The notes beneath the pieces are model-generated. The model searched no databases. It saw only the letters and a program-made list of their open reading frames with translations, and was not told where the DNA came from. From contig JAEDDX010000045.1 of the NCBI GenBank assembly GCA_016293615.1, positions 1 through 24,221 on the forward strand: 24,221 nucleotides of DNA, in the 5' to 3' direction. Below, piece by piece: positions 1 through 6,771 of the stretch (its first letter is position 1; every line of letters starts with the position of its first letter). This stretch comes from Acetatifactor sp. GTDB lineage: Bacteria; Bacillota; Clostridia; Lachnospirales; Lachnospiraceae. A program made the translations under genes and the position numbers.

Positions 1-451
1 TACTTTATTCAAAAAATATCATTTTTAGGCTTGACTTTTAATAGTTAGTCTTTCTTTTGCATAATACACAAAACGGTATCTCTCGTTGTTCCGCAGTTTA
101 TATCGGGAACTCATCTACATAAATACATATACATCTTAACCTAAAAAAACCTTTTTCTGATCTAAATTCAGCCATCCGGATCGATAAACCCTTCTTTTAC
201 TGAATGAAGTCTCATCTTCACACAGGAAGTACATGAGCATCCCTTTGAAATTCTGATGATACCATCATCATATCAACATCGCCCTCTAAGCACAATATCT
301 CTTTACCGAAACGACATGATTCTGCACTTTTTGTTATACTTCGGGACATGTTTTTGTTTCTATTGTTATAATCGCATTAAGCATAATCGTCAACTCTGCA
401 ACGGAATCCCCTCCTCTCAGTAACACCACCGCAGTCGTCTGCAAAAGAAGC
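1..451. other. AT-rich stretch without a supported gene
   Basis: I see no convincing gene here on either strand. It lies downstream of the agrD-like gene and probably holds the end of that transcript, but I find no clear hairpin-plus-T-run terminator. Two tiny leftward reading frames exist (34 codons at 136-240 and about 19 codons at 332-390), neither with family resemblance. A short palindrome GATGAT-ACC-ATCATC lies around 251-267. Base composition is AT-rich, like the rest of the agr module. Confidence 0.4.
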
Positions 452-598
452 CTACTTTTCAGTATTTTTCTTTACCCAGTTTCTTACTGCTTCACTTTCT
501 TTAGGCTGATAATGATCCCAAGGTGAAGCTTTGCTCACTGCCTTCTTTGCAGAGTATTCTGCGACCCTAATCACAAGGGTTGCCATTCTCTTCTTCAT
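452..598 (-). CDS. agrD: AgrD-like autoinducer propeptide with Ser in place of ring Cys
   Basis: This 48-aa leftward frame has the three-part AgrD layout. Residues 1-20 are a basic amphipathic, membrane-binding leader (MKKRMATLVIRVAEYSAKK). Residues 24-34 read ASPWDHYQPKE, and the rest is a charged tail. It aligns with Listeria AgrD (ACFMFV-YEPKSP, from memory), placing Ser25 at the ring-forming Cys, so the predicted signal is a Ser25-Pro-Trp-Asp-His lactone; the exact C-terminal cleavage point is uncertain. Start ATG 596-598 follows a perfect AAGGAGGTG (605-613) with a 6-nt spacer. The start lies inside the last 32 nt of the agrB-like gene, as expected for coupled agrBD. Staphylococcus intermedius is a known case of a Ser lactone AIP. 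No other Cys is present in the peptide. Confidence 0.85.
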   Translation of the reverse strand: MKKRMATLVIRVAEYSAKKAVSKASPWDHYQPKESEAVRNWVKKNTEK

Positions 599-1166
599 AG
601 TATGCACCTCCTTTTTTATGATATGCCCACCACCCGATCAGGGCGGATATCGCCACCTCAATCTGATTAATCCAAAGCGCAATTGCCATTGCTGTGCACC
701 TTTCAAATAAGAATACCTCTATCCCCATCAGAATCGATACCAATACCCTGGCAGTCTTCCTGTTTCTATCTGTCAGTTGTGTTGATAATGGTTTATCCGG
801 ATGAACAACCGGTGCCAGCAGCCAGACCACCGCAATTCCCAAGGATCCCAAAAAGCAGAATAGTTCTATGGACAGACAGGATTGAAGCCTATCCGGGATG
901 AACACTGCAATATAAAACAAAATGCATGTTATAACGCCACATCCCAGCCTTGACGATGCATGATACCCTCCTGTGCTTCTGGTGATAAGAGACGAAAAAA
1001 CAAGAAACAATACCGTATAAAGTAACTTGTCAAAAGCAAGCCCCAGAATAATAAACACAATAATGGACACAACACCATCCAGCATTGTTTCCAGTCCATA
1101 AAGCACAACTTCTTCATTACTGTCTTTACCGGATATGAGAATCAGTTTTTCAACAAATTTCTTCAT
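567..1166 (-). CDS. agrB: AgrB-like peptide-processing membrane protease
   Basis: AgrB family cysteine proteases cut the C-terminal tail from AgrD and cyclise the signal at the membrane. The 199-aa protein has several hydrophobic segments (about 30-62, 74-92, 98-117 and 137-175) and the family signature RSTGGYHASSRLGC, giving the catalytic pair His69 and Cys76. Their spacing of seven matches His77/Cys84 of S. aureus AgrB. I chose ATG at 1166 (MKKFVEKL) because GGGAG stands 8 nt upstream; a start at 1181 has no ribosome site. It overlaps agrD by 32 nt and is transcribed away from the LytTR regulator/kinase pair. Family call is firm; the substrate is inferred from overlap with the propeptide. 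Confidence 0.93.
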   Translation of the reverse strand: MKKFVEKLILISGKDSNEEVVLYGLETMLDGVVSIIVFIILGLAFDKLLYTVLFLVFSSLITRSTGGYHASSRLGCGVITCILFYIAVFIPDRLQSCLSIELFCFLGSLGIAVVWLLAPVVHPDKPLSTQLTDRNRKTARVLVSILMGIEVFLFERCTAMAIALWINQIEVAISALIGWWAYHKKGGAYYEEENGNPCD

Positions 1167-1248
1167 CTTATGTACTCCCATTCACATTACATGAGATATC
1201 TGTTTTCTTTACATTAAGGCTAACAATTTCCCCGCGGCATTTCAATCG

Positions 1249-1287
1249 TTTGGCAAAATTGACATGTTTTTGGCAAAATTGACATGT
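1249..1287. repeat. Tandem 19-bp direct repeat, candidate LytTR operator
   Basis: The 19-bp unit TTTGGCAAAATTGACATGT occurs twice without mismatch at 1249-1267 and 1269-1287, a 20-bp period (about two helical turns). It lies between the divergent agrBD-like and regulator-kinase transcripts, ending 8 nt upstream of the weak -35 position of the rightward promoter. LytTR regulators of the AgrA type bind two direct repeats on one DNA face with about 21-bp spacing, so this is the best candidate site for the regulator at 1361. The sequence is not a close match to the AgrA consensus; the assignment rests on position and period. Confidence 0.65.
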
Positions 1288-1295
1288 CTTGCTGC

Positions 1296-1324
1296 TACCT
1301 AACAGCAAAAACCTGTGTTACAAT
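1296..1324 (+). promoter_or_regulatory. Promoter of the regulator-kinase operon
   Basis: TACAAT at 1319-1324 is preceded by TG at 1316-1317, giving an extended -10 element. The -35 position at 1296-1301 (TACCTA) is poor, which fits activator dependence with the tandem repeats just upstream. A short hairpin-capable sequence GCTG...CAGC (1291-1306) sits in the spacer. Confidence 0.5.
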
Positions 1325-1360
1325 GGGCTTAGTTAACACTCATTGGAGGCGATATCGATC

Positions 1361-2077
1361 ATGTATCGGATTTGTATTTGCGATGATGAAGCATTGTTTC
1401 TGGACAGAATACAAAAAGAGACCAGAGATTATTTCTCTGATAGAGATGACATAGAAATCATTACATATGACAGTTCCAAGCAGTTCCGGGAAGACAAACC
1501 GGAAGCGCAGCTCTATCTCCTTGATGTAATGATGCCCGGCATGACAGGGCTTCAACTTGCAGGCGAACTAAGGAACAGCGGTTCCAAGGCAGCCATTGTG
1601 TTTATCAGCAGCATGAGCGATCCAGTATTCGATTCTTTTCAATACCAACCGCTTAGATATGTTCGAAAGGAGTATCTGCATCAGGAACTGCATAAAGCCC
1701 TGCAGGCTTTTATGGATCTACAGGCCGATGCCGGTCATTCTTTTCCACTTATGATAAATGGCTCCGAAATTCTGATTCCGGTCTCCGCCTTTCTCTATGC
1801 AGAATCCAACGGACACTATATTACTTTTCACTGTAAAGAAAGAGAGTATGAAGTACGGGGAAGACTGTCCGATTATTCAGATAGCCTCGGAAAACTTCAT
1901 GTGGTCCAGCCCTGTAAGAGTTTTCTGGTTAACATGAGATACATAAATCTGTTTACAAACGGTGAGATTCTCCTGGAAAACGGACTGTCCATACCCGTAT
2001 CAAGAGCATATAAGGAAGCCTTCAAGTCGGCATTCATGAAATATCAGAGGAATTATCATTATGACAGTACTATATAA
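1361..2077 (+). CDS. LytTR-family response regulator, AgrA-like
   Basis: The 238-aa protein has a receiver domain (about 1-120) followed by a LytTR DNA-binding domain (about 133-232). The acidic pocket is Asp8/Asp9, the phosphoacceptor is Asp55 in LLDVMMPGMTG, and the conserved Lys lies in YVRKEYL. The LytTR part carries the typical AESNGHYITFH and FLVNMRYI strands. ATG 1361 follows GGAGG (1345-1349) at 11 nt; a TTG at 1343 would overlap the ribosome site and is less likely. It overlaps the kinase by 17 nt, so the two are translationally coupled. By analogy with AgrA/ComE it should activate the divergent agrBD-like operon and its own promoter when the autoinducer is sensed. Confidence 0.92.
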   Translation: MYRICICDDEALFLDRIQKETRDYFSDRDDIEIITYDSSKQFREDKPEAQLYLLDVMMPGMTGLQLAGELRNSGSKAAIVFISSMSDPVFDSFQYQPLRYVRKEYLHQELHKALQAFMDLQADAGHSFPLMINGSEILIPVSAFLYAESNGHYITFHCKEREYEVRGRLSDYSDSLGKLHVVQPCKSFLVNMRYINLFTNGEILLENGLSIPVSRAYKEAFKSAFMKYQRNYHYDSTI

Positions 2078-3368
2078 CATTAATGAAGCCGTTGCCTGTA
2101 TCTGTTACTTTATTATTTCTGTCCTGGCTTTGGAACTGGTTTTTCCCCACCACAAAAGATACCGATTCGCCTATATTCTGACAGCGGGGATTCTTTACTT
2201 TCCCCTGACCTATCCCCCACTGGCATTTCTGCCGAATGTTATCGGGTCCTTTCTGTCCATTTTCATCGTTTTAGTCCTGGCATTTACTCTTTATGAAGGG
2301 AAATGGGCACATAAGCTCTTGGTTGTTATATGTTATAATCTTGTGGATATTCTGTTGGGAAACCTGTACTTTCGTCTGGCCGGTCAAATATTCGGTTTTG
2401 ATTTTTCCGTATTATCGCTACCGGGCACCGCAGCCAGACTATATACCATTCTGCTGATATACTTAACAGAGATTATCATTCTGTGCCGCCTTCGCAAGAG
2501 ACTTCATCGGCTTTCCAATCATCTGGAGAATGATTACCCCATCATACTTCTATTCCTGCTGTGCAGTTTTCTGGTTGTTTTGGTCAACTACTACATTCAG
2601 TTTTACTTTTCTACCGGAAATGTTGTGTTGGAAGCTCTGGGTCTGTTTTCCACCTCTATGATACTGGTCACCATCCTTGCCGCCCTGATTCTCTTTATCA
2701 GGCTCCAGATAAGAACCAGACAGCTGCAGGAGTTCAGGATGGAAAAGTTCAAAATGGAACAGCAGAAGGAGCTGCTGCGGAGCATTCAGGATAGTGATAA
2801 AAAAATCAGAGAAATCCGCCATGACATGAAAGCATACTTTTTGACCTATCAAACAATGCTGAAAGAGGGAAAAACACAGGAAGTATTGCAGGATTTACAG
2901 AAGATGCTGGACATCAGGCTCAGCAAAGAAGATGGGCATATTTGTGATAATCCGTTGCTCAACGCTATGCTGGCCAGCAAGCAGAAAATATGTTCCGACA
3001 AACAGATCCGATTTGAACCTCGCGTCACAATCTCCGCAGGATATGAAGATATCGAAATGATTGTGGCACTGTCCAACATTATAGACAATGCAATAGAAGC
3101 GCAGGAGAGTGTCCCGGCAGATAAAAGGTTTGTTTCAGTGGAAATCATACCAAGACCAAATGCCTTAAGTATTCTGATAAAAAATACGATATTACAGTCC
3201 GTGCTGGCCCGAAATCCAAAACTTATATCGACAAAGGGAGATTCTGACCGCCATGGGCTTGGTTTGGGCAGCGTAAAGCGTATCGTTTCGCAAAGAAATG
3301 GTATGATAGACATTGACGAGGAGAACAATATGTTTTTTGTACACATTTACTTTCCCATGTTGAAATAA
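2061..3368 (+). CDS. GHKL-type sensor histidine kinase, AgrC-like
   Basis: AgrC-type receptor kinases bind cyclic autoinducers on a polytopic membrane domain. This 435-aa protein has about six to seven hydrophobic segments in residues 8-215, then a short coiled linker (218-248). The phosphoacceptor His254 is in REIRHDMKAYF. The C-terminal GHKL ATPase has the N-box LSNIIDNAIEAQ (Asn339, Asn343) and a glycine lid HGLGLGSVKRIV. Start ATG 2061 lies inside the regulator gene, preceded by AGAGGA. Its partner regulator is immediately upstream and the signal-producing genes are divergent, so the whole loop is local. Ligand specificity for the Ser-containing peptide is inferred only. Confidence 0.92.
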   Translation: MTVLYNINEAVACICYFIISVLALELVFPHHKRYRFAYILTAGILYFPLTYPPLAFLPNVIGSFLSIFIVLVLAFTLYEGKWAHKLLVVICYNLVDILLGNLYFRLAGQIFGFDFSVLSLPGTAARLYTILLIYLTEIIILCRLRKRLHRLSNHLENDYPIILLFLLCSFLVVLVNYYIQFYFSTGNVVLEALGLFSTSMILVTILAALILFIRLQIRTRQLQEFRMEKFKMEQQKELLRSIQDSDKKIREIRHDMKAYFLTYQTMLKEGKTQEVLQDLQKMLDIRLSKEDGHICDNPLLNAMLASKQKICSDKQIRFEPRVTISAGYEDIEMIVALSNIIDNAIEAQESVPADKRFVSVEIIPRPNALSILIKNTILQSVLARNPKLISTKGDSDRHGLGLGSVKRIVSQRNGMIDIDEENNMFFVHIYFPMLK

Positions 3369-3387
3369 TGATAAGGGGAAAATATTT

Positions 3388-3471
3388 ATGGCACTTGTAC
3401 CTGCTATTTGTACCCAATTTGCTGCACTTTTGGGAAAGGGTGTATGTGCATTATATACCGGTAATATGTAA
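3388..3471 (+). CDS. Possible 27-aa peptide after the kinase, perhaps a gene remnant
   Basis: A 27-codon frame starting MALVPAICTQFAALL begins 19 nt after the kinase stop and has a good ribosome site (AAGGGGAA, 3373-3380) with a 7-nt spacer. It could be a real co-transcribed peptide. Its first ten residues also resemble, from memory, the start of zinc-ribbon proteins of Lachnospiraceae (MALVPAICTQCGA-type), with the resemblance lost immediately after, which would make it a decayed 5' end. It contains two Cys (residues 8 and 20). No function is assigned. Confidence 0.3.
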   Translation: MALVPAICTQFAALLGKGVCALYTGNM

Positions 3472-3573
3472 AAAGCTTATATAAAGGTCCATTGGTGTCA
3501 GGCACCGGGCATCCTCATCCCTTCTGTTTTCTCTGCGCCCCTCTTCGCCGGTTTTACGCCCGGTCCGCAGACT

Positions 3574-4884
3574 CTACAGTTTTATCGTGATCTCAGTGCC
3601 TTTTCCAACCTCGCTCTTCAGGCTGATTTCTCCGTCATGCAGCTCTACAATGTGCTTTACGATGGCAAGTCCCAGTCCGGTTCCGCCCGTCTCTCGCGAC
3701 CGGCTCTTGTCCACGCGGTAGAAGCGCTCAAACACACGCTCCCTGTCAGCTTCCGGGATTCCGATGCCGGTATCCTTCACTGTCAGAACACTATGATTGC
3801 CGTCCTTTTTGACACTGACTTCCACCGAACCTCCGGGTACATTATAACGGATGGCATTCTGCACCAGATTGTCCACAAGCTCGGTCAGCATGCCACGGTT
3901 CGAAGTGACCTCGCACACCGTTCCCTCCAGCTTCATCCGAATGCTTTTCTGAGCGGCAGAAGGCTGCAGCATCTCTATGCGTTCCGCTGCCACATCATAC
4001 AGATCCACCCGTGCAAACTCCGGTGTCCGTCCTGCGTGCTCCAGCTCGGAAAGTCTGATGATGTCGTTGATCAGCATCAGAAGTCTGTCTGCATTTTTCC
4101 GGATATCTCCTGCAAATTTAAGCTGGGTCTTCTCATCCACCATTCTGTTTTCAATCAGTTCCGCATATCCCGAGATGGCAGTGATCGGGGTCTTTAGTTC
4201 ATGAGAAACATTCGCCGTAAAATCCTGCCTGCTTCTTGCAGCGGCGAGGATATTCTCATGCTGCTCCCGAATGCGGTCCACAAACGGGTCCAGCTCCTTG
4301 TACACCGATTTTACCGGTACTCCGTCCAGGTCATCGGCGAGCTCCTGTAACGGCAGCAGAAGCTGCCTTGTGAGCAGATGGCTGATAAATACGCAGAGCC
4401 CGATGATGACCAGAATGGTTGCAAACACAACCGGAAAGGCCGACGCGAACACATTGACCAGGCTTCGCGCCTGCGTTGCCACACGAAGGACTGTTCCGTC
4501 CTCAAGGCGCACCGCATAGTAAAAGGTCTTCATATTCTTGGTATCAGACTCGCGCATGGATTCGCCGCTGCCCTTTTCAAAAGCATCGTGCACTTCGGGT
4601 CTGTCGAGGTGATTTCCCAGGCCCTCCGTCTCAGCGTCGTTGTCAAACAGCACCTTCCCCTGCGCATCGATCCAGGTAATCCGGATGCCTTCGTCATCTG
4701 CCGCCACCTCATGCTCCAGAAGGCCCGCGATCCCGGCGTCTGCCAGAAGTCTCGCCTCAATTTTCAGATCTTTTCTGACCTGTTCCCGCAACAGTCCGTA
4801 ATACACATAAGTAATTCCTATCATGGTGGTCAGTATCGCAAGCAGGGAGATCGCGACAAGTCTTATATTGATTTTCTGCTTCAT
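3574..4884 (-). CDS. phoR: PhoR-type sensor histidine kinase of phosphate regulon
   Basis: This is a 436-aa membrane kinase: TM1 (about 8-30), an extracytoplasmic region (31-145), TM2 (about 148-168), a linker, a HisKA domain with His228 in ANVSHELKTP, and a HATPase_c domain with N-box Asn343, G1 box DTGIGIPEAD (Asp371) and G2 box GGTGLGLAIVKH. It autophosphorylates and passes phosphate to the regulator encoded just upstream; start and stop overlap in ATGA. The operon has Pho-type boxes in its own promoter and lies beside pst/phoU, which supports PhoR over other kinases of this class. No separate PAS motif is obvious, but Clostridia/Bacillus PhoR sensor regions are poorly conserved. Confidence 0.9.
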   Translation of the reverse strand: MKQKINIRLVAISLLAILTTMIGITYVYYGLLREQVRKDLKIEARLLADAGIAGLLEHEVAADDEGIRITWIDAQGKVLFDNDAETEGLGNHLDRPEVHDAFEKGSGESMRESDTKNMKTFYYAVRLEDGTVLRVATQARSLVNVFASAFPVVFATILVIIGLCVFISHLLTRQLLLPLQELADDLDGVPVKSVYKELDPFVDRIREQHENILAAARSRQDFTANVSHELKTPITAISGYAELIENRMVDEKTQLKFAGDIRKNADRLLMLINDIIRLSELEHAGRTPEFARVDLYDVAAERIEMLQPSAAQKSIRMKLEGTVCEVTSNRGMLTELVDNLVQNAIRYNVPGGSVEVSVKKDGNHSVLTVKDTGIGIPEADRERVFERFYRVDKSRSRETGGTGLGLAIVKHIVELHDGEISLKSEVGKGTEITIKL

Positions 4885-5549
4885 TCAATCACATACCCCA
4901 CATTTCTCACGGTCCGGATATGCTCTCCGGCCGCTCCCAGCTTCTGTCTGAGTGTTTTAATATGCATATCCACCGTGCGGGACTCTCCCTCAAACTCCGT
5001 CTCCCAGACAGCCGTCATGATCTGTTCCCTGGAAAGCACCATGCCCTTATTGATCATAAGATATTTCAACAGTTCGTGCTCCTTGAAGGTCAGCTCTACG
5101 ACCGTCTCCTGAACAAGGCACCTGTGTCTGATATTGTCGATCTGAATCTCTCCCAGCGTCAGGATGTCTTCTTTTTCAGCCTCGCACCTGCGAAGCAGAG
5201 CCTTCACTCTGGTGATCAGCTCCATCACGGAAAAGGGTTTTCTGATATAGTCGTCCGCCCCATTGTCCAGTCCTCTGATCATATCGATCTCTGTGGCCTT
5301 GGCAGTTACCATGATCACAGGTATCTTTCTCGTCTCCGGCCGGCTGCGGAGCTTTTTTACGATGGTATTGCCGTCCATATCAGGCAGCATCACATCCAAC
5401 AGCAGCAAATCTGGCAGCAGACTGTCCAGACGCTTAAAAAAAGAAGCCCCGTCGGCAAAGGGAATGACCTCATGCCCACTGTTTTTGAGTGCTATTTCTT
5501 CAATTTCACGGATGCTTTCATCATCCTCCACCACATAAATCAACGCCAT
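4881..5549 (-). CDS. phoB: PhoB/PhoP-type response regulator of phosphate regulon
   Basis: This 222-aa OmpR/PhoB-family regulator has a receiver domain with acidic pocket Glu8/Asp9/Asp10, phosphoacceptor Asp52 (LLLDVMLPDMDG), a conserved Thr82 and Lys104 in YIRKPF. The C-terminal winged helix (about 125-222) ends with the recognition-helix region SRTVDMHIKTLRQKLG and the wing VRNVGYVIE. ATG 5549 follows GGGAGG with a 7-nt spacer. It is first in a two-gene operon with phoR and has a leader of about 100 nt. It very likely binds the four identical-geometry TTTACA arrays in this window, including the one before its own gene, giving positive autoregulation. Confidence 0.93.
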   Translation of the reverse strand: MALIYVVEDDESIREIEEIALKNSGHEVIPFADGASFFKRLDSLLPDLLLLDVMLPDMDGNTIVKKLRSRPETRKIPVIMVTAKATEIDMIRGLDNGADDYIRKPFSVMELITRVKALLRRCEAEKEDILTLGEIQIDNIRHRCLVQETVVELTFKEHELLKYLMINKGMVLSREQIMTAVWETEFEGESRTVDMHIKTLRQKLGAAGEHIRTVRNVGYVIE

Positions 5550-5657
5550 GTGAATTCCTCCCGTGATTCCTGCCGCTTTGCGATTGCCTGTTCTTTCTTA
5601 CATTATAGGCCTGCCGCATCAAAAGGGCAACCTTCTCCCGGTCTTTCTCTTTATTAC

Positions 5658-5712
5658 AAGATATCCCTTCCGCGTAAAATCTAAGGGCAGTCCAATGTAA
5701 AATCTATGTAAA
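5658..5712 (-). promoter_or_regulatory. Pho-box promoter of phoB-phoR
   Basis: Read leftward, this is TTTACA (5712-5707), 5 nt, TTTACA (5701-5696), 17 nt, TTTACG (5678-5673), 9 nt, then -10 TATCTT (5663-5658). There is no good -35 hexamer, as is common for activator-dependent Pho promoters. It is back to back with the equivalent array for the 77-aa gene, with 10 nt between the two 55-bp blocks. Confidence 0.8.
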
Positions 5713-5722
5713 TTCATGCGTC

Positions 5723-5777
5723 TTTACACAAACTTTACCTCGGACTGCCGTCAGTCTTTACAAACCTCCTCTATACT
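5723..5777 (+). promoter_or_regulatory. Pho-box promoter of the 77-aa membrane protein gene
   Basis: Read rightward, this is TTTACA (5723-5728), 5 nt, TTTACC (5734-5739), 17 nt, TTTACA (5757-5762), 9 nt, then -10 TATACT (5772-5777). The spacing is identical to that before phoB, pstS and the Na/Pi transporter. The -35 position is not recognisable, consistent with PhoB-dependent activation. Confidence 0.8.
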
Positions 5778-5803
5778 GGAAGCAAGAAAGAGAGGAGATT
5801 CTT

Positions 5804-6037
5804 ATGAAACTATTATGGAATGCAGTCAATCGCCTGCCGGTCTCTAAATCGTTAAAGCATCCCCTGTTCCTGCTGCTGAACACCCTGCTGTTTGGTCTGC
5901 TCGGATTTCTGGTCTGGCTGATTGTCAGAACCGATGCCTTGGATACATTGACCTATATGACACTCTTCATCGGCTATCCTGCTATGTTTTTGGGCTTCTA
6001 TGGCGGAATCATCACCCTGTTTGTCCGCTGCGCTTAA
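5804..6037 (+). CDS. Small membrane protein of the Pho regulon, unknown function
   Basis: The 77-aa protein has two predicted transmembrane helices (about 21-43 and 51-72) and a short basic N-terminus (SKSLKH), suggesting both ends are cytoplasmic. I do not recognise a family. ATG 5804 has a clear GAGGAG ribosome site and the gene stands alone between its own Pho-type promoter and a terminator-like hairpin. The promoter shares the exact layout of the phoB, pst and Na/Pi transporter promoters, so it should be induced under phosphate starvation. Possible roles, all inference: a regulator of PhoR, PstCA or the cotransporter at the membrane, or a factor in lipid/envelope remodelling. Confidence 0.75.
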   Translation: MKLLWNAVNRLPVSKSLKHPLFLLLNTLLFGLLGFLVWLIVRTDALDTLTYMTLFIGYPAMFLGFYGGIITLFVRCA

Positions 6038-6103
6038 CTAAGAGCGGTCCTTGTTCACAGGGCGGAGCTTTTTTTGCGTGAACCGAAGCCTATTTCAGGC
6101 TTC
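6038..6103. terminator. Convergent terminator region between the small protein gene and phoU
   Basis: Rightward, an imperfect stem (GTCCT...AGGGC within 6046-6063) is followed by a run of seven T (6069-6075). Leftward, right after the phoU stop, GAAGCCT...AGGCTTC (6085-6103) forms a clean 7-bp hairpin but lacks a T-run. Together they probably end transcription from both sides; the leftward part is less certain. Confidence 0.5.
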
Positions 6104-6104
6104 T

Positions 6105-6755
6105 TCATTCTTCTGTCCGGATCCTGTCATCCAGAGAATAGATGACCCACTCTGCGATGTTCGTCGCATGGTCTCCGATACGCTCCAGATACTTTGCCAC
6201 CATCAACAGGTCAATCTCCTGCTCACCGCTGTCCGGATTGCTTCGAATCAGCTCGACCAGCTCCCTTTTCACATCACAGAACAGGGCATCCACCACATCG
6301 TCATGGGCAATGACTTCCCTTGCCTGCTCACGGTCCTTTTTGGTGTAGGCATCAATACTTTGAATCAGCATCACAGAAGCCTCGGCCGCCATCTTTAGCA
6401 GCGTGTCGTAAGTAGGGTTTCTGTCTTTGTCGGCGAGAAAAAGTGTCATCTCACTGATATCTGCCGCATGATCACCGATTCGTTCCATATCCGTCACCAT
6501 CTTCATAGCCGCGGTGATGACACGCAGGTCTCTCGCAACCGGCTGCTGCTGAATCAGAAGATGGAAGCACAGGGTTTCGATCTCCTTCTGTTTCTTATCC
6601 ACCAGCTCATCCTTCTCCATGATGTCCTTCGCCATCTCTATATCATTTTTGACCAGAGAATCAATGGCCTTCTGGATGTTCTCCTCTATCATGGTCCCCA
6701 TACGGATCATTTCATCATTCAATGTGCTCAGTTGTTCCTCAAATTTCTTTCTCAT
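6105..6755 (-). CDS. phoU: PhoU phosphate signalling protein
   Basis: PhoU is a cytoplasmic six-helix protein that links PstSCAB transport activity to PhoR and damps Pho signalling when phosphate is plentiful. The 216-aa protein has the two tandem three-helix repeats, each with the metal-binding motif: MERIGDHAADI (90-100) and LERIGDHATNI (190-200). I chose ATG 6755 (MRKKFEEQL) because GGAGGGG lies just upstream; an open frame extends to 6896 but only as a shadow of pstB. It is the last gene of pstSCAB-phoU, 16 nt after pstB. Confidence 0.95.
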   Translation of the reverse strand: MRKKFEEQLSTLNDEMIRMGTMIEENIQKAIDSLVKNDIEMAKDIMEKDELVDKKQKEIETLCFHLLIQQQPVARDLRVITAAMKMVTDMERIGDHAADISEMTLFLADKDRNPTYDTLLKMAAEASVMLIQSIDAYTKKDREQAREVIAHDDVVDALFCDVKRELVELIRSNPDSGEQEIDLLMVAKYLERIGDHATNIAEWVIYSLDDRIRTEE

Positions 6756-6771
6756 TTTCCCCTCCTGTATC

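Noticed and set aside
136..240. 34-codon leftward frame (starts MLMYFLCEDE)
   Set aside because: Only a partial AAGGG site, no recognised motif and AT-rich non-coding character around it.
332..390. Short leftward frame of about 19 codons after a GAGGAGGGG site, possible second signal peptide
   Set aside because: It lacks an amphipathic leader, a ring Cys/Ser with a YQPK-like motif or any charged tail; start would be a TTG or an internal ATG. A chance frame is more likely.
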